The notes under the pieces were generated by a model. That model did no database searches. It was given only the letters and a program-made list of their open reading frames with translations, and was not told the DNA's origin. Source: Diprion similis (Eukaryota > Arthropoda > Insecta > Hymenoptera > Diprionidae). From it: 64,000 bases of DNA. Position numbers and translations under genes: made by a program. Every line of letters begins with the position of its first letter. Positions within the stretch are counted from its first letter, which is position 1. This document shows positions 55,301 to 64,000 of the stretch, one piece after another. The stretch lies in assembly GCF_021155765.1 (NCBI RefSeq), contig NC_060115.1:8040493-8104492 (forward strand), written 5' to 3'.

Positions 55301-58300
55301 TTTTTACGTTAACAATGCATTACCGTTTACTTCATCTATAAATTATTTGGACAAGTTTGCTATTGCGGTTCTAAATCTTGGGTTCAGATTACTTATAAAG
55401 TAAGACCAAATATAATGGGAACAAAATTGATTGATTCTGTGCGTTATAATTTATACGATTATTTCTAAATTATTTCAAAGGATAGTTTTTTCTTTCTGCT
55501 TGTCAAATTTTGAATTTCTCTCACATATGAAACCCTTTGGCGACTGCTGTACTAATTTGACACAAAATGAACCAGGCATGTGCGATTCCTCGCTATTGCA
55601 TTCGATGGCGATGTTTTGTTCGGTGTTAAATGTTTTGTAAGCCCCGCAGTTGTCCTCCCCCTTGCCATCCTGATCAGAGCTACATTGATAGCATCGAACA
55701 GCTTCGGAACCTGAAAATAAACGTCAAGTTTCAGTTTTAAAACTGTCTATTCAGCATTTGATTCTACGTTAACATAAACGCGATCTAATTTGGAGAATTC
55801 TTTGCGCATAAGTAACACGGGAACGCCTTTGCGACAACAAACGGCATTACGAAAATGAAACCTGAGTTGCCTACAGCCAGGCGGAATACACCCCGTCTTA
55901 CTCATCCACAAATATTTCGACGTTTCGCGCATAAATTTGAAACGACCAACGAAAGACCCGCCCGATCTACCCAGGATGCAACGGTATATCACGTGATATA
56001 AAATGACGGCCAGCACAACATACACACGTCGACTTTCGAATGGCATACTTCGCGAATCATTCTAGGTTATGTACGACAGTTGCATCAAAATAAATGAACA
56101 TCTAGCTACTTTCATTTTTTGGCCCGATGTTTGTCGGATCGATTTTATCAACCGCGTTTACGCCCCGCGATATTAACGGAATCTTTTCGTTTTTCGTTCG
56201 AACCCATAGGCGTAGCGACGGTTCCCTTTCTCAGAATCATCGCAATACGTAAACGCCCGTTAATAACGTTACTCGTTCGCGTTTCACGTCAATTTTACAC
56301 CAGTTTGATTTATTAACGTTTTTAGCACTCACCCCTCGCCACAAACAGTAACGTCACAAACGCGGCTATAAACGCGTTACAACTTGCCATTTTTTTTTTT
56401 TTTTTTTTTTTCAAAACACAGTTAAATTGCAAACAAACTTTGTAAACTCGCGCTAAGAACGCATGGTTAACGCCCCGACTGAGGCGCTCGCTCGGTCGCA
56501 ACTCAGTTCTGCTGTGTTTCTCTCTATAGTTTGTCTATAGTTGCGTATTGTGTACAGTGTTCGGTCGGTTCGAGAACTCGCCACTCACCTGACGTCATCC
56601 TCTGGGCGTCGACGACCAGCTCCGCAATACTCGATTCTCCCACTCTCTCAGAGTTAACGTACCGTATAACGTAAAACGCACACTACCCTGCATGCCTACT
56701 CTGCGTAATCCCGTCACACAAACTCATCCTGCCATTCATACGATCTATGCTTTTGAACATGCGCAGGTATACCGTATTTTGAAAATATTCAAAGATCGAG
56801 ATGATTTTTTATTGTTGAGGTAAACTTGTTCAACGTTAAAAATTTCGTGACAACCGTCTTCTGCAAACGTTACTCTAATAAATAAATTTCCTTCTAAGAT
56901 GTTGAAATTATTCTTTATACGAAAATCATTGACTCTAAATTGGTAGAAAATATATGCATTTATTTGCATATTTTTTATTTATTTTTTTAAACATCTATTA
57001 CGACGATGATCAATTTATATTATTAATATTTCAAGTTTTAAAACTTGGTTACAATCAAGTGTTCCATCCATGCGGAAACATGTACGCTTCTTCTACAACA
57101 ACTTATGAGATGGTTGATTATTATATTTACTCCTCGTCGAACTGCACTTTCACCAAGTGGGGAATGTTACTTTGCATTCTTTCGTGATCGTTTGCCCGTA
57201 GAGGCACAATTTTTCATCGAACTCTTCCATGTCTAGTCTGTACAGTTCAGGTCCTTGACCCTGAGAACTACACAGTCTTATTTGGAAGGGCCCCGCTCCA
57301 ACCTGCAGCTTGACTGATCGCGAACTCGATCGCCGAGGAACAGCATGAACTGTATTCATAGGTAGAGGAAGAAGAAGTAGGTATCTTGATGGGAAATACG
57401 GTCTTGATACAGAAGATGTTATTATTCACCGCAATAGTCACGGCTCATCTATAACGATAGAATTCCGACGATGCGATTGAAATATACGTATGAATGCCAT
57501 CGGATAATAACGTGAAATGACTATAGAAGGAATGATTCTTCTATGCTTTGCTGCAATAAGTCAATTGCGTTTCAGGTGATCTCGTCCGGGTATCCGGAAC
57601 TCTGGCGGGCACAAAATGCTGTCCGTATATCAAACTCAAAATCAGACACGAATGAGTGATAGAATTTCCCGTTGGCTATATATAATGTATAGTTTACATT
57701 TTATATTCCCTATTCCAAAAGTATAAAAGAGTATAAGTGAAATCGTTGACACTTGCATTGTACAACTTAGTTGAATGCTTTTTATTTTCTTACTCGCATC
57801 AAAAGTAACAGGAGTATCGCATGTTGGCTGGTGGAAGGAAAAGTGAGTCTCTAGGTTTCTTGCTACCGTCGGAATCATCGAAGCGCGTCACACGTGGAGA
57901 GCCGAAGAGCTCACAATGATGGCAATAAAAGTTGAGAATAAATTCAGTATCAAAGTCACGAAATTCAAGTCACGAATATATTTCATGTGGAGCGTATACG
58001 CGCACGTGCGTACCTGTATAATACAGATTGTCCGATTAATACTCCCCTTCATTTATCTTCTTCATGTACGATGAGGCAATTTATTTAACTGTAAGCGTGA
58101 ATCATGATTCTAATGCGATTGACGTTAACCGCTGCAATGTGTTTTCAACTTCTCTTCTGATTGAGTATCAATTTCAACTGTGTCCGTTTAAAATAATATG
58201 ATTAATACTTTTTATTTCATGTAATTTATGATAGCGCAGCTAGAAACCCGTACTCTCAGGTTTTGTTATTAATTTGGGTGATATGCTTTATCGTTAGCCT

Positions 58301-61300
58301 CCTGGGGTTATTGTAGGTACAATCAATCTGTGCAGTGCGTAACATCAGACGAGTGTCAGAAACTTTCGCATCCGTCAAAATCAAAATGAAATTGCTTAGA
58401 ACGGGATAACTATTTGTTTTTCGCTTGATTTACCCGCCGCTTCGTTACGAGTTAACGTTTTCATCGATTATCGTTTATTGATTATTCATTATTCTTCTAC
58501 GGAACTGTTCATAGTAGTATCATCAATTTTTTTAAATTACCAATTTAAGACATACCTGATCAAAACTCTGTCTTCTTAATCTTACGTTCACATGTAACTT
58601 AGGTATCGTATACGTAAAACGCTTGTACCTAATAAATTCAATTGCAGGATTAACCTAAGGAGGGTGATCAATCAAAACGATGTGAACCTCGGCTGTAATA
58701 TCCTCCAAATTAAATGCACATATATTTATAAGACCAGCGTCACGCTGTTCTAGAATTGTACCGTATATATATACATATATAATATGTATAGACCAGCTAC
58801 TACACTATATATATCGAGAAAGCAAATTGAGTAAATTATATCGTACCTAACTCATTATTACGAGTAAACCTATAAGTGGATATACAATACGTTGTCGTTC
58901 AGAAAACGTCCCGGTATATTTAACGGTTCATTTGTTTACGACTGGGTTGAACGGTATTAGTTTTATGCATGGGGAAAATGCACGGACTGTCATGAAACCG
59001 ACTGCAATTGGGTACCCAACTTTTAGTTGGTTACTTACTACATTATGCTGTATACATATATCTGTATAATGTCTGAAATGAAATGATGAATTAAATTTGC
59101 GATTTGAAAATACCTTCGATGACCACTTCCTTATGGATCGTTTTAACGTTTGGCACGCACTGTATTCGATTATTGGAATGTTCTTGATATCAGGTAAATA
59201 AAAATACACACGTGCTGATCGTAGAACTGCATCACCATTCATTTTGGACCAAATTATCTTCACCAAAAATAGACTACGGGTTATTGCCGATCCGCGACCT
59301 TACTATAGATTAGACGGTTTTACGCATCTCGGGCGGCTATAATTCGATATCTTCATTATAACCTGCAGAACTCTAGAGAATATGCAAACGACAATTTCGT
59401 TAAACCTTGAGTGTTTTATGAATTGATTATTGTTTTTCCTGAATCTTATTCAGACGAGAACCCAGCGGTCAATATAAGTATGAAATGCAGATTAAAATGA
59501 AAATTCCTTCTCTTCCAGGGAGTTTTTCTGATGTACCTCTACGTGGGCAGCATCGCGGTGATCATTAGTATTTACCTCTGGGTCCTTATCGACAGCTGCA
59601 GCAGTATGGGGAGCGGAGGTGGCGTCGATGACGCAGAATTAGGAGGTGCTTCTTTAACGAGATTTGGTTCGCTGAAGCGAGCGCATATTTCTCGGACGAG
59701 AACCGCACCAACTAGTTTCTACATCCGGGTTGGGGCTCTGCGTAAGTCTCGCGCGATTTTTTATCGTTTCATAGCTCTGATCAAAATGACTAATATCGTT
59801 TCATTTTACAGTTTTCGGACTTGCAACGCTTGTCTTCAACGGTCTGGAAATGGCGATGCATTCGATGATGCAGGGGGATAAATGCCACAACGAAATCGTC
59901 TTCGTACATCCCGTTCTCCACGGCCTCTTCACCTTTCTTCAGATGCACTTTCTCTTCGTCAACTCTCAGGTCTTAGTCGAACGCTTTGGCCTAGCCGCAA
60001 GATTTGGATTCACTCATCTTGCAGCTACTAACATCGCTGTTTGGGCAAGGCTCGTCATTTGGGATTCTGCTCAAGAATGGACTTACCTAGTTCATCTTGC
60101 CCAGCAGGGACCCGAAGCCGAAACGTCACCCCTAAATCTTCGTGGATTTCCTGGATCAATCACTAGACACGTTCGCGATTTACTGCAGGGTAAGCAACTA
60201 TTGTAATCATATTTCACTCTCGTGTTAGATGCACACTATATTTCTCCAACGTGATTCTGAACCATTGCATTCTCAATCCCTTTTATTGTACATGTATAAC
60301 GTATGTTTCTTCATGATAAGATAGATTATTTTGTATAATTATGCAAGTGATTCGACTGGATCAAATGGAATTCCGTCAAATTCACTGCTAATTTCGATGG
60401 TAAACTCTACTGTTATTTTTCATCATCACACATTTGCATAATACCCAGAGATTATAGCAATTTGCTGTGATTAATAGTAGGGATCTCATTCTATAACAAA
60501 TGGTACCTATAAGTTGTAAACAGAGTTTATAGGTACGAGGATACATATGAATATGGTCTGTAATTGAAGTTTTAACAGCGTAAAATTTATTTTAACTTCT
60601 TGCAGATGAATCAGTGCCAAGCAACGCTATCCTGAACCCGTACCAGCCTATTTCTGACGAACAAATATCCCAGGTCGTAGATCTCCACGATTGTCTGAAT
60701 ACAAACACACTGGGTCGTCTCTGGACATCAAGCGTGCCTTTTCTGTACCCGTTCATCGTGCAATTCAGGTATTAACACGAACCTTATGCCTCCAGGGCGA
60801 AGTGCATGGTTGAAAACTACTAAAAAATAATTATACATGCATGACCATTCTCGTCTTGAATTCTCAAATTTCAGCCTTATTGCTGCGGCCGTAACGTACG
60901 TGATGGGTCAGAACGTTGGCCGTAACCGTCTCTCGCACAAGCAGAAATTCCACGTGAGCAAGGATCTGACCAGCGACACGAGGATCGGATGTGACGGTTC
61001 GAGCAAGGGCCTATTTCTCGGTATCCTCTGCATGGTCGCCGGCATAGTCGTGATAATAATATTCCTCGTCGTTAAAGACGACAAAAATTTCCCAACGGAG
61101 ACTCTGGCCTGGCTAACCTGCGGCACTCCGATCGGGATATTAGCGTTGAGTGGGCTCATGACCGCCAGCGGCCTCGTTCAGGTCAGACAAATGTCTGTGG
61201 TTACTAGAGCTCCGGCTGCTCTTGACGGACTTCTGTCAACCGTAGCCTTGTTCGGGGTCCAGATCTACTCTGTATTCACGATGGTTGTGGCCGCGTGCTC

Positions 61301-61709
61301 GTTGGCGACGATGGACGAAAAGTCCGAGAACCCCAAGGGCAGATACGTCGTCCTCTTGGGGGTCTCGATCCTACAGCTGGTCCAGTGCTGCGCCCAGAGC
61401 ACCCTGATCGCTGAGGCGTCGAAGAGATCGTGTATAACTCGTTTTCAGATGATGGCTAAACCTGCGAGGCAGGTGATCACCTTCCTGTTGTTCAGTAATG
61501 CGGTTTTGTGGGCTTTTGACACTGTCGTCACTCAGAGCTGGCTGTCGCAGGAACTTCAACTTAGATTCTTTGGGGTTCTGGCGTGGGGTGTTATTTCGAG
61601 AATTGGACTACCTCTTCTTGTATTTTACCGGTTTCACAGCTGCGTTTTACTGCTCGAAGCCTGGAATAAGTGCTACAGAATACCGAGGGGTGAACATCCC
61701 CTCAACTGA
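40392..61709 (+). CDS. Otop (otopetrin-like): Otopetrin proton channel, long form, 987 aa
   Basis: Otopetrins are proton-selective plasma-membrane channels; insect members include the acid-taste receptor OtopLa. Seven plus-strand exons join in phase: 40392-41418, 51676-51898, 54186-54300, 59519-59741, 59812-60189, 60606-60768, 60875-61709 (2964 nt). Residues 1-342 (exon 1) are a hydrophilic, acidic cytosolic extension. Residues 343-417 are a Gly/Ser-rich linker ending in DLLDHAEPF. Twelve hydrophobic segments follow. TM1 is in exon 3 (LWVVLSNVYGELVVVIMLAF) and TM2-TM3 in exons 4-5. TM4-TM5 are in exon 5 (FVHPVLHGLFTFLQMHFLFV; HLAATNIAVWARLVIWDS). TM6 begins the second channel half (FSLIAAAVTYVMGQNVG), and TM7-TM12 are in the last exon, ending VFYRFHSCVLLLEAW just before the stop, as in the family. 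The donor at 41419 (GTCAGA) is weak. Introns of 10.3, 2.3 and 5.2 kb separate the early exons. Which insect Otop paralogue this is cannot be decided by eye. Confidence 0.93.
46353..46455 (+). CDS. Candidate second alternative first coding exon of otopetrin (34-residue N-terminus)
   Basis: An acceptor-like TTAATTTCAG ends at 46270. After 82 bases of leader, ATG at 46353 opens a reading with strong coding character (MTGPGCIPATRGLYAIQD ... VVRYKD). It ends one base into a codon at GATG|GTATGA. That phase fits the shared exon at 51676 exactly, giving a 679-aa channel. A plausible non-coding partner ends at 45940 (CCAG|GTAAAA). The frame remains coding-like to about 46520, past this donor, so the exon may instead be longer or belong to another gene. 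Upstream ATGs in the leader (46289, 46296) weaken the case. Confidence 0.35.
50999..51432. repeat. Imperfect foldback element (MITE-like), about 430 bp
   Basis: TTTTCATTCAACCGGTCAATTATTTATAAA at about 51038-51067 pairs with the reverse complement at about 51368-51397. AAAAAATTGTTCAAACGGTC ... CAATTCCTAAAAAATTCTC (51101-51148) pairs with 51208-51263. Outer pairing reaches GTCCC near 50999 and GGGAC near 51429. There is no transposase frame and no convincing target-site duplication. It lies 240 bp upstream of a constitutive otopetrin exon. Confidence 0.65.
51899..54185 (+). other. 2.3-kb otopetrin intron
   Basis: AT-rich, with no supported gene. A short hairpin, CCGAGAATGA ... TCATTCTCGG, sits at about 52682-52719 (10-bp arms, about 18-base loop). 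The open frames here are short and lack exon-like borders. Confidence 0.5.
55040..56390 (-). CDS. Ly6/uPAR-domain GPI-anchored protein, 151 aa, nested in otopetrin intron
   Basis: Three minus-strand exons join in phase: 56390-56333, 55710-55525, 55251-55040 (456 nt). The layout is a signal peptide (MASCNAFIAAFVTLLFVARG, residues 1-20), one three-finger Ly6 domain, and a hydrophobic C-terminal tail (ISAAILGVTVIALIFIL, 134-150) typical of a GPI-attachment signal. The mature part has ten cysteines at 26, 29, 41, 57, 69, 93, 105, 119, 121 and 126. They start CYQC and end CYCSEDSCN, which is the family pattern. Insect members such as quiver/sleepless, crooked and boudin modulate ion channels, septate junctions or sleep, and I cannot say which subgroup this is. 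The exon structure (signal peptide exon, then two domain exons) is usual for the family. The gene lies antisense in the 54301-59518 otopetrin intron, so it must have its own promoter near 56.4-56.6 kb. Confidence 0.92.
57150..57359 (-). other. Exon-like open frame, function unknown
   Basis: On the minus strand, an acceptor-like TATGAATACAG at about 57347 is followed by an open frame of some 65 codons ending in TGA. It includes VKLQVGAGPFQIRLCSSQG and LDMEEFDEKLCLYGQTITKE. Codon use is richer in GC than the surrounding intron, and the product looks protein-like. I see no partner exon and no recognised family. It may be a lone exon of a gene I cannot assemble, or a relic. Confidence 0.25.
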
Positions 61710-61833
61710 CAGCATAGGACCACTCACCACGTCCTGCGCACCGGGTTAGTAATCGCGTTTGGTTTTTTGCTCCGATTACCTGGTGGGAGGAGTTCATTTG
61801 TTTCAATCGAACTAGATGATTTTTTCTTTTCAG

Positions 61834-62434
61834 AAAGCATGCTCGCTCGCATCACCCGTACTGTCGGAGAAGAGTGACCCTCGACCTCGAGAGGCGGGGT
61901 GAAGATTCGGCATCGAAGGTATGGTCGAAGGGATGCAAGAGGTCCGAACCTCCAATTGAATCAGGGGTTGTTGAATCTGCGGCCTATTTACGGCCGTACA
62001 TTGATAGCGCAAGCTGGTTGTACCTGGACTCGACACCTGTGCTCCACTTAACCTCCCCTGTGATGCACCCTCAAAATTTAGAGTACGCGATGCCTCCACC
62101 CCGGAGAAAATCTACCCATCATCATCATCACCATCATCATCACCAGCAGCAGCAGCAAGAACAACAACAGCGTTCACATCACCGTCACAGAACGCATCGA
62201 AGAGTTGTTAGTGATCCGGGTATCAGAGCGTGGAGCAGTGGCCTTCATCATGAGTGGAAACGCCGACGTGTTTTTAGCTTCAATAATGAGGTGACTGGGA
62301 TAGGGTCTTCAGTGAACGGAGCGATACACGAGGCCAGTGAAGAGAATCCGTCGCCAGATGAAGTGCCGAGATCTACTTTTAGAAAAGTGCCATGGCACCC
62401 GAACTTACATATGCTCAAGATCAGACGTACCTGA
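61834..62434 (+). other. His/Gln-rich open frame downstream of the otopetrin stop
   Basis: TTTTCTTTTCAG ends at 61833, and one frame stays open from there for 200 codons to TGA at 62432-62434. It includes nine His followed by a Gln-rich run, then VSDPGIRAWSSGLHHEWKRR and a C-terminus HPNLHMLKIRRT. The frame needs a partner exon ending two bases into a codon, and the otopetrin exon offers none near its end. A donor inside the last otopetrin codons (GAGGG|GTGAAC at 61690) would reach this acceptor in a different frame, replacing the tail GEHPLN with ESMLARITRTVGEE and a stop. The stretch is therefore either 3' UTR with a fortuitous frame, or coding through a junction I cannot see. Confidence 0.35.
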
Positions 62435-62705
62435 GTATTTCCAAGTTTAGAGGTGTTTCGTATCAATTGCGAAAGATTTACTATGGTGTATTCAAGGTGA
62501 AGCCATCGCATCACCTATTTCAGATAACTATTATGTATACACGAATAATTTAATATAATATAGTATATAGGATCGAGATATAGATATCATTATTATTAAA
62601 TGTATAATTAACCGTTAACTTATGAGAATTGTTTTACCCAATGTTCGTCGTATTAAATAATTTATAACGATTTGTTTATATGTATAGGTGTCCGAGTGAT
62701 AGATT

Positions 62706-62711
62706 AATAAA
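62706..62711 (+). other. Poly(A) signal, otopetrin (candidate)
   Basis: AATAAA about 1 kb after the stop codon, the first clear plus-strand signal in an AT-rich 3' stretch. If used, the 3' UTR includes the His/Gln-rich open frame. Confidence 0.4.
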
Positions 62712-63097
62712 ATTGCACGTATTCTTTGAGAATTTAATTACAGCCGCTTTACGTAAACCGATTGTAAAGTGCTAAGAAAAAAAAATATCAGGGACCAATT
62801 CGTATGTAGGTCGACTATTATGTATGTTGCTAGTATTAGGTGTTCTGCTAGCTCTTCTTTTTATTACACAGCGCTTAGGGTTCCCAATGTTTACAGGAAG
62901 CATACTCGGGTTACGGAATTCTGATCATTTCTTAAATGAGACCCTTCTCAATGGTCGGAATCCGGCAACCTTTGTATACCTATATTACATACTTCCAGAA
63001 TGTTTTTTTGGAATTCAGCTGTCTAGAGTTCGAATATTACCGTGATGAAAAATGTATTGAAAATTTAATAATCTTTATTTTACCAGGCGACATTAAG

Positions 63098-63457
63098 GGG
63101 CGATTTCGATGAAATTTTTATGATATCGGGTTTTTGTTTTTCATACGATTAGAAAAGATGTGATCAAAAATTCCTCCCAACAAAACTTAGATTATGGTAG
63201 TATATGTCCTGAAAAAAAAATTTCAATCTTCTGCGATGAAAGTGTATGCGCAAGGAACTGCGGGCAGAAAATATCCAGCGTACCGCCCCCAAAAGTTCCC
63301 TACACATACACTTTCATTGCAGGAGATTGAAAGTTTTTTTCAGGACACATATTACCATAATCTAAATTTCGTTGGGAGGAATTTTTGATCACATTTTTTT
63401 TAGTCGTTTTGAAAATAAAAAACTCGATATTATAAAAATTTCACTGTAGTCCCCCCT
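63098..63457. mobile_element. 360-bp foldback MITE flanked by TTAA
   Basis: The two halves are imperfect reverse complements along nearly their whole length. The left arm runs from 63098 to about 63260 (blocks GTGATCAAAAATTCCTCCCAAC, GATTATGGTA, GTCCTGAAAAAAA, GAAAGTGTATG). The right arm runs from about 63300 to 63457, and a loop of about 40 bases separates them. The ends read GGGGCGA and TCCCCCC, and both sides are bounded by TTAA (63094-63097 and 63458-63461), the target-site duplication of piggyBac-type insertions. No protein is encoded. Palindromic non-autonomous elements of this type are common in insects. Confidence 0.75.
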
Positions 63458-63461
63458 TAAA

Positions 63462-64000
63462 ACTTCTTCGCAATCAAATCATCCATATTGTTATATTCGT
63501 TTCTACTGCCAAGTTTACCTTATATGATCTGATTATGGTGATCTAGGTAAACCTCTGAATTCTTGAAAATGACGACTATAAAGTTGCACCACTTAATGAT
63601 CTGCGAAAATGTGGTTTGAATAAAAATTGTGAATTTTTTTTTGTGAGTTTTTCTTTTTTTTCCTGGTATACTACGTTTATCAGTCTTGCTGTAAATTGAT
63701 GAAGATTTTTTTCACCAACTTATCAACTCAGTAACGAATTCATAATAGTAATACACCAAATAAATATTTAAAATTCATATACTCAAGTTCTTCATTGTTA
63801 GTTACACATTAGCTTAACTATTTGTTATATTTATAACTCTTGAAGCAAATAACTTAATGTAGTTCCGTTACATTTTTGAAACTGGCTTTAAACCGAGCAA
63901 AAGAAAAATTTGTTCCATGATGATGGCAGTCGCTTCTGTTAATAGCAATCTATCAATGTTGACTTTCACTATTTCACCAAATCGATTTTTTTCAACGCAC
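63462..64000. other. AT-rich sequence to the right edge, nothing seen
   Basis: No open frame, RNA gene or clear repeat is supported after the foldback element. Confidence 0.5.

Overview
The window is animal nuclear DNA, almost certainly from an insect. It is AT-rich and full of microsatellites, and its genes are split by GT-AG introns whose exons join in phase. The proteins are insect-like, and one (MBF2 family) belongs to a family known from arthropods. A hymenopteran is a reasonable guess, but nothing here settles the order.

Left third. Cyfip/Sra-1 (minus, 32-4142) is cut by the left edge; ten exons encode its first 794 residues. A doubtful 55-codon reading frame lies head-to-head with it on the plus strand. 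FHIP, a subunit of the FTS-Hook-FHIP dynein adaptor complex (minus, 7179-13724), is complete in ten exons totalling 1000 aa. Its fifth intron holds a 404-bp palindrome. FHIP is divergent from an adenosine kinase gene (plus, 14611-16437, five exons, 375 aa). The spliceosomal zinc-finger protein ZMAT2/Snu23 follows (plus, 16798-17893, five exons, 198 aa). It converges on a serine-rich 618-codon gene that I do not recognise (minus, 18486-20342).

Right two thirds. One very long plus-strand gene for an otopetrin proton channel (12 membrane segments) occupies about 22.3-61.7 kb. Seven exons from 40392 to 61709 give a 987-aa protein. Two other upstream coding exons (22285-22339 and 46353-46455) end in the same phase and could give shorter N-termini of 663 and 679 aa, so the locus may use three promoters. 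Two complete genes lie inside its introns on the opposite strand: a secreted MBF2-family protein (29095-29677) and a GPI-anchored Ly6/uPAR protein (55040-56390).

The rest of the large introns is mostly AT-rich DNA without recognisable genes. It contains microsatellites, a stretch with a 10-bp phased repeat, and two foldback elements; a third foldback, flanked by TTAA, lies downstream of the otopetrin gene. All exon boundaries were read by eye from splice consensus and checked for phase, and a few may be off by a base or two. There is no transcript or homology-search support behind any call.
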